Assembly: GCF_001640025.1 (NCBI RefSeq)
Contig: NC_031674.1
Span: 4,092,001 to 4,156,000 of the forward strand
Reading direction: 5' to 3'
Source of the DNA: Sugiyamaella lignohabitans
Taxonomy: Eukaryota; Ascomycota; Dipodascomycetes; Dipodascales; Trichomonascaceae
DNA length: 64,000 nt
Position 1 is the stretch's first letter. Each line of letters opens with the position of its first letter. Both the position numbers and the translations under genes were made by a program. The notes under the pieces were generated by a model that saw only the letters and a list, made by a program, of their open reading frames with translations, searched no databases and had not been told where the DNA came from. Of this stretch, positions 63,821-64,000 are shown piece by piece.

Positions 63821-64000
63821 TTACATCATCATCAACCTTGTCTGGCGCTTTTCCATTTCTGGGGATGTAGCACCTTCCCTGTATGTGAACGCGTGCATAG
63901 CACACAAAGTTGTTCCACTTACAATGTAATACTCCTCGTCAATAATTACATTTTTGCATTCACTGCAACTAAGACAGCCAGGATGATATCTTTTGAAATA
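63821..64000 (-). CDS. PXL1: LIM-domain protein, C-terminal 59 residues (Pxl1-like), cut by window edge
   Basis: The last 59 codons of a minus-strand gene, ending with TAA at 63821-63823. They show the second half of a LIM zinc-binding domain: H-x2-C-x2-C-x2-C in YHPGCLSCSECKNVIIDEEY and the final C-x2-H in TLCAMH. A short tail follows, ending SPEMEKRQTRLMMM. A terminal LIM domain followed by a short basic tail fits the fungal paxillin-like protein Pxl1, which works in polarity and cytokinesis; Rga1/Lrg1-type proteins have LIM domains at the N-terminus instead. The assignment rests on this fragment only. A GTAAGT in the reading frame (63917-63922) is not taken as a donor because reading through completes the domain. 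Confidence 0.7.
   Translation of the reverse strand, partial: YFKRYHPGCLSCSECKNVIIDEEYYIVSGTTLCAMHAFTYREGATSPEMEKRQTRLMMM

Noticed and set aside
63917..63922. GTAAGT in the LIM gene read as a splice donor
   Set aside because: Reading through gives the final C-x2-H of the LIM domain and a sensible C-terminus, so no intron is needed.

Overview
The window is nuclear DNA of a budding yeast (Saccharomycotina), probably from an early-branching, intron-bearing lineage such as Dipodascales/Trichomonascaceae. Every recognisable gene is a fungal core gene. Introns are short, lie near the 5' end of genes, start GTAAGT/GTATGT-like and have a CTAAC/TACTAAC branch site only about 5-14 bases before the acceptor, as in Yarrowia-like yeasts. 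CTG falls at conserved leucine positions (for example the KLSTPR stretch of Aro2, codon at 911-913 on the minus strand, and two Leu in Pho81 exon 1), so this is not a CUG-Ser yeast. The species cannot be fixed from the sequence alone.

Layout. 0-11 kb: ARO2 (cut by the window edge), SRP102, VFA1, SUB1, a 2.4 kb gene-free stretch, EIS1 and an SFK1-like membrane protein. 12-22.5 kb: an unassigned Zn2Cys6 regulator, YIP4, the Snf1-activating kinase SAK1 and a GH18 chitinase. 22.5-28.5 kb: a 6 kb gene desert. 28.5-41.5 kb: PHO81, IMP3, a run of mitochondrial genes (MRPL6, COA1, MRPL9), the exportin CRM1 and a Skg6/Tos2-type polarity membrane protein. 41.5-45.6 kb: 2.3 kb without genes, then a DUF2264 (GH154-like) protein that looks like an accessory catabolic gene. 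45.8-64 kb: OMA1, RTS2/KIN17, a TGL4/5 lipase, a degenerate HAD protein, YLF2 with an 8-base microexon, SER33, a stand-alone PPPDE (DeSI-like) protein, RPN2, UTP7 and the C-terminal end of a LIM-domain (Pxl1-like) gene cut by the right edge.

Genes are monocistronic and mostly arranged as convergent or divergent pairs with 90-400 bp spacers. There are no operons, CRISPR arrays or insertion sequences. I found no tRNA, rRNA or intact transposon. Eight introns in six genes were rebuilt from splice sites and protein continuity (EIS1, SUB1, PHO81, CRM1, YLF2 x3, RPN2). Several starts were moved from TTG/GTG codons to the first in-frame ATG.

The most interesting points are the YLF2 microexon; a Thr at the leptomycin-B cysteine position of Crm1; the isolated DUF2264 gene with a Mig1-like promoter cluster and an ATGA-overlapping upstream ORF; recurrent telomere-like CCCTAACCC elements just upstream of several housekeeping genes; and the 6 kb desert, a candidate centromere or other structural region. 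I did not find a clearly novel multi-gene system.
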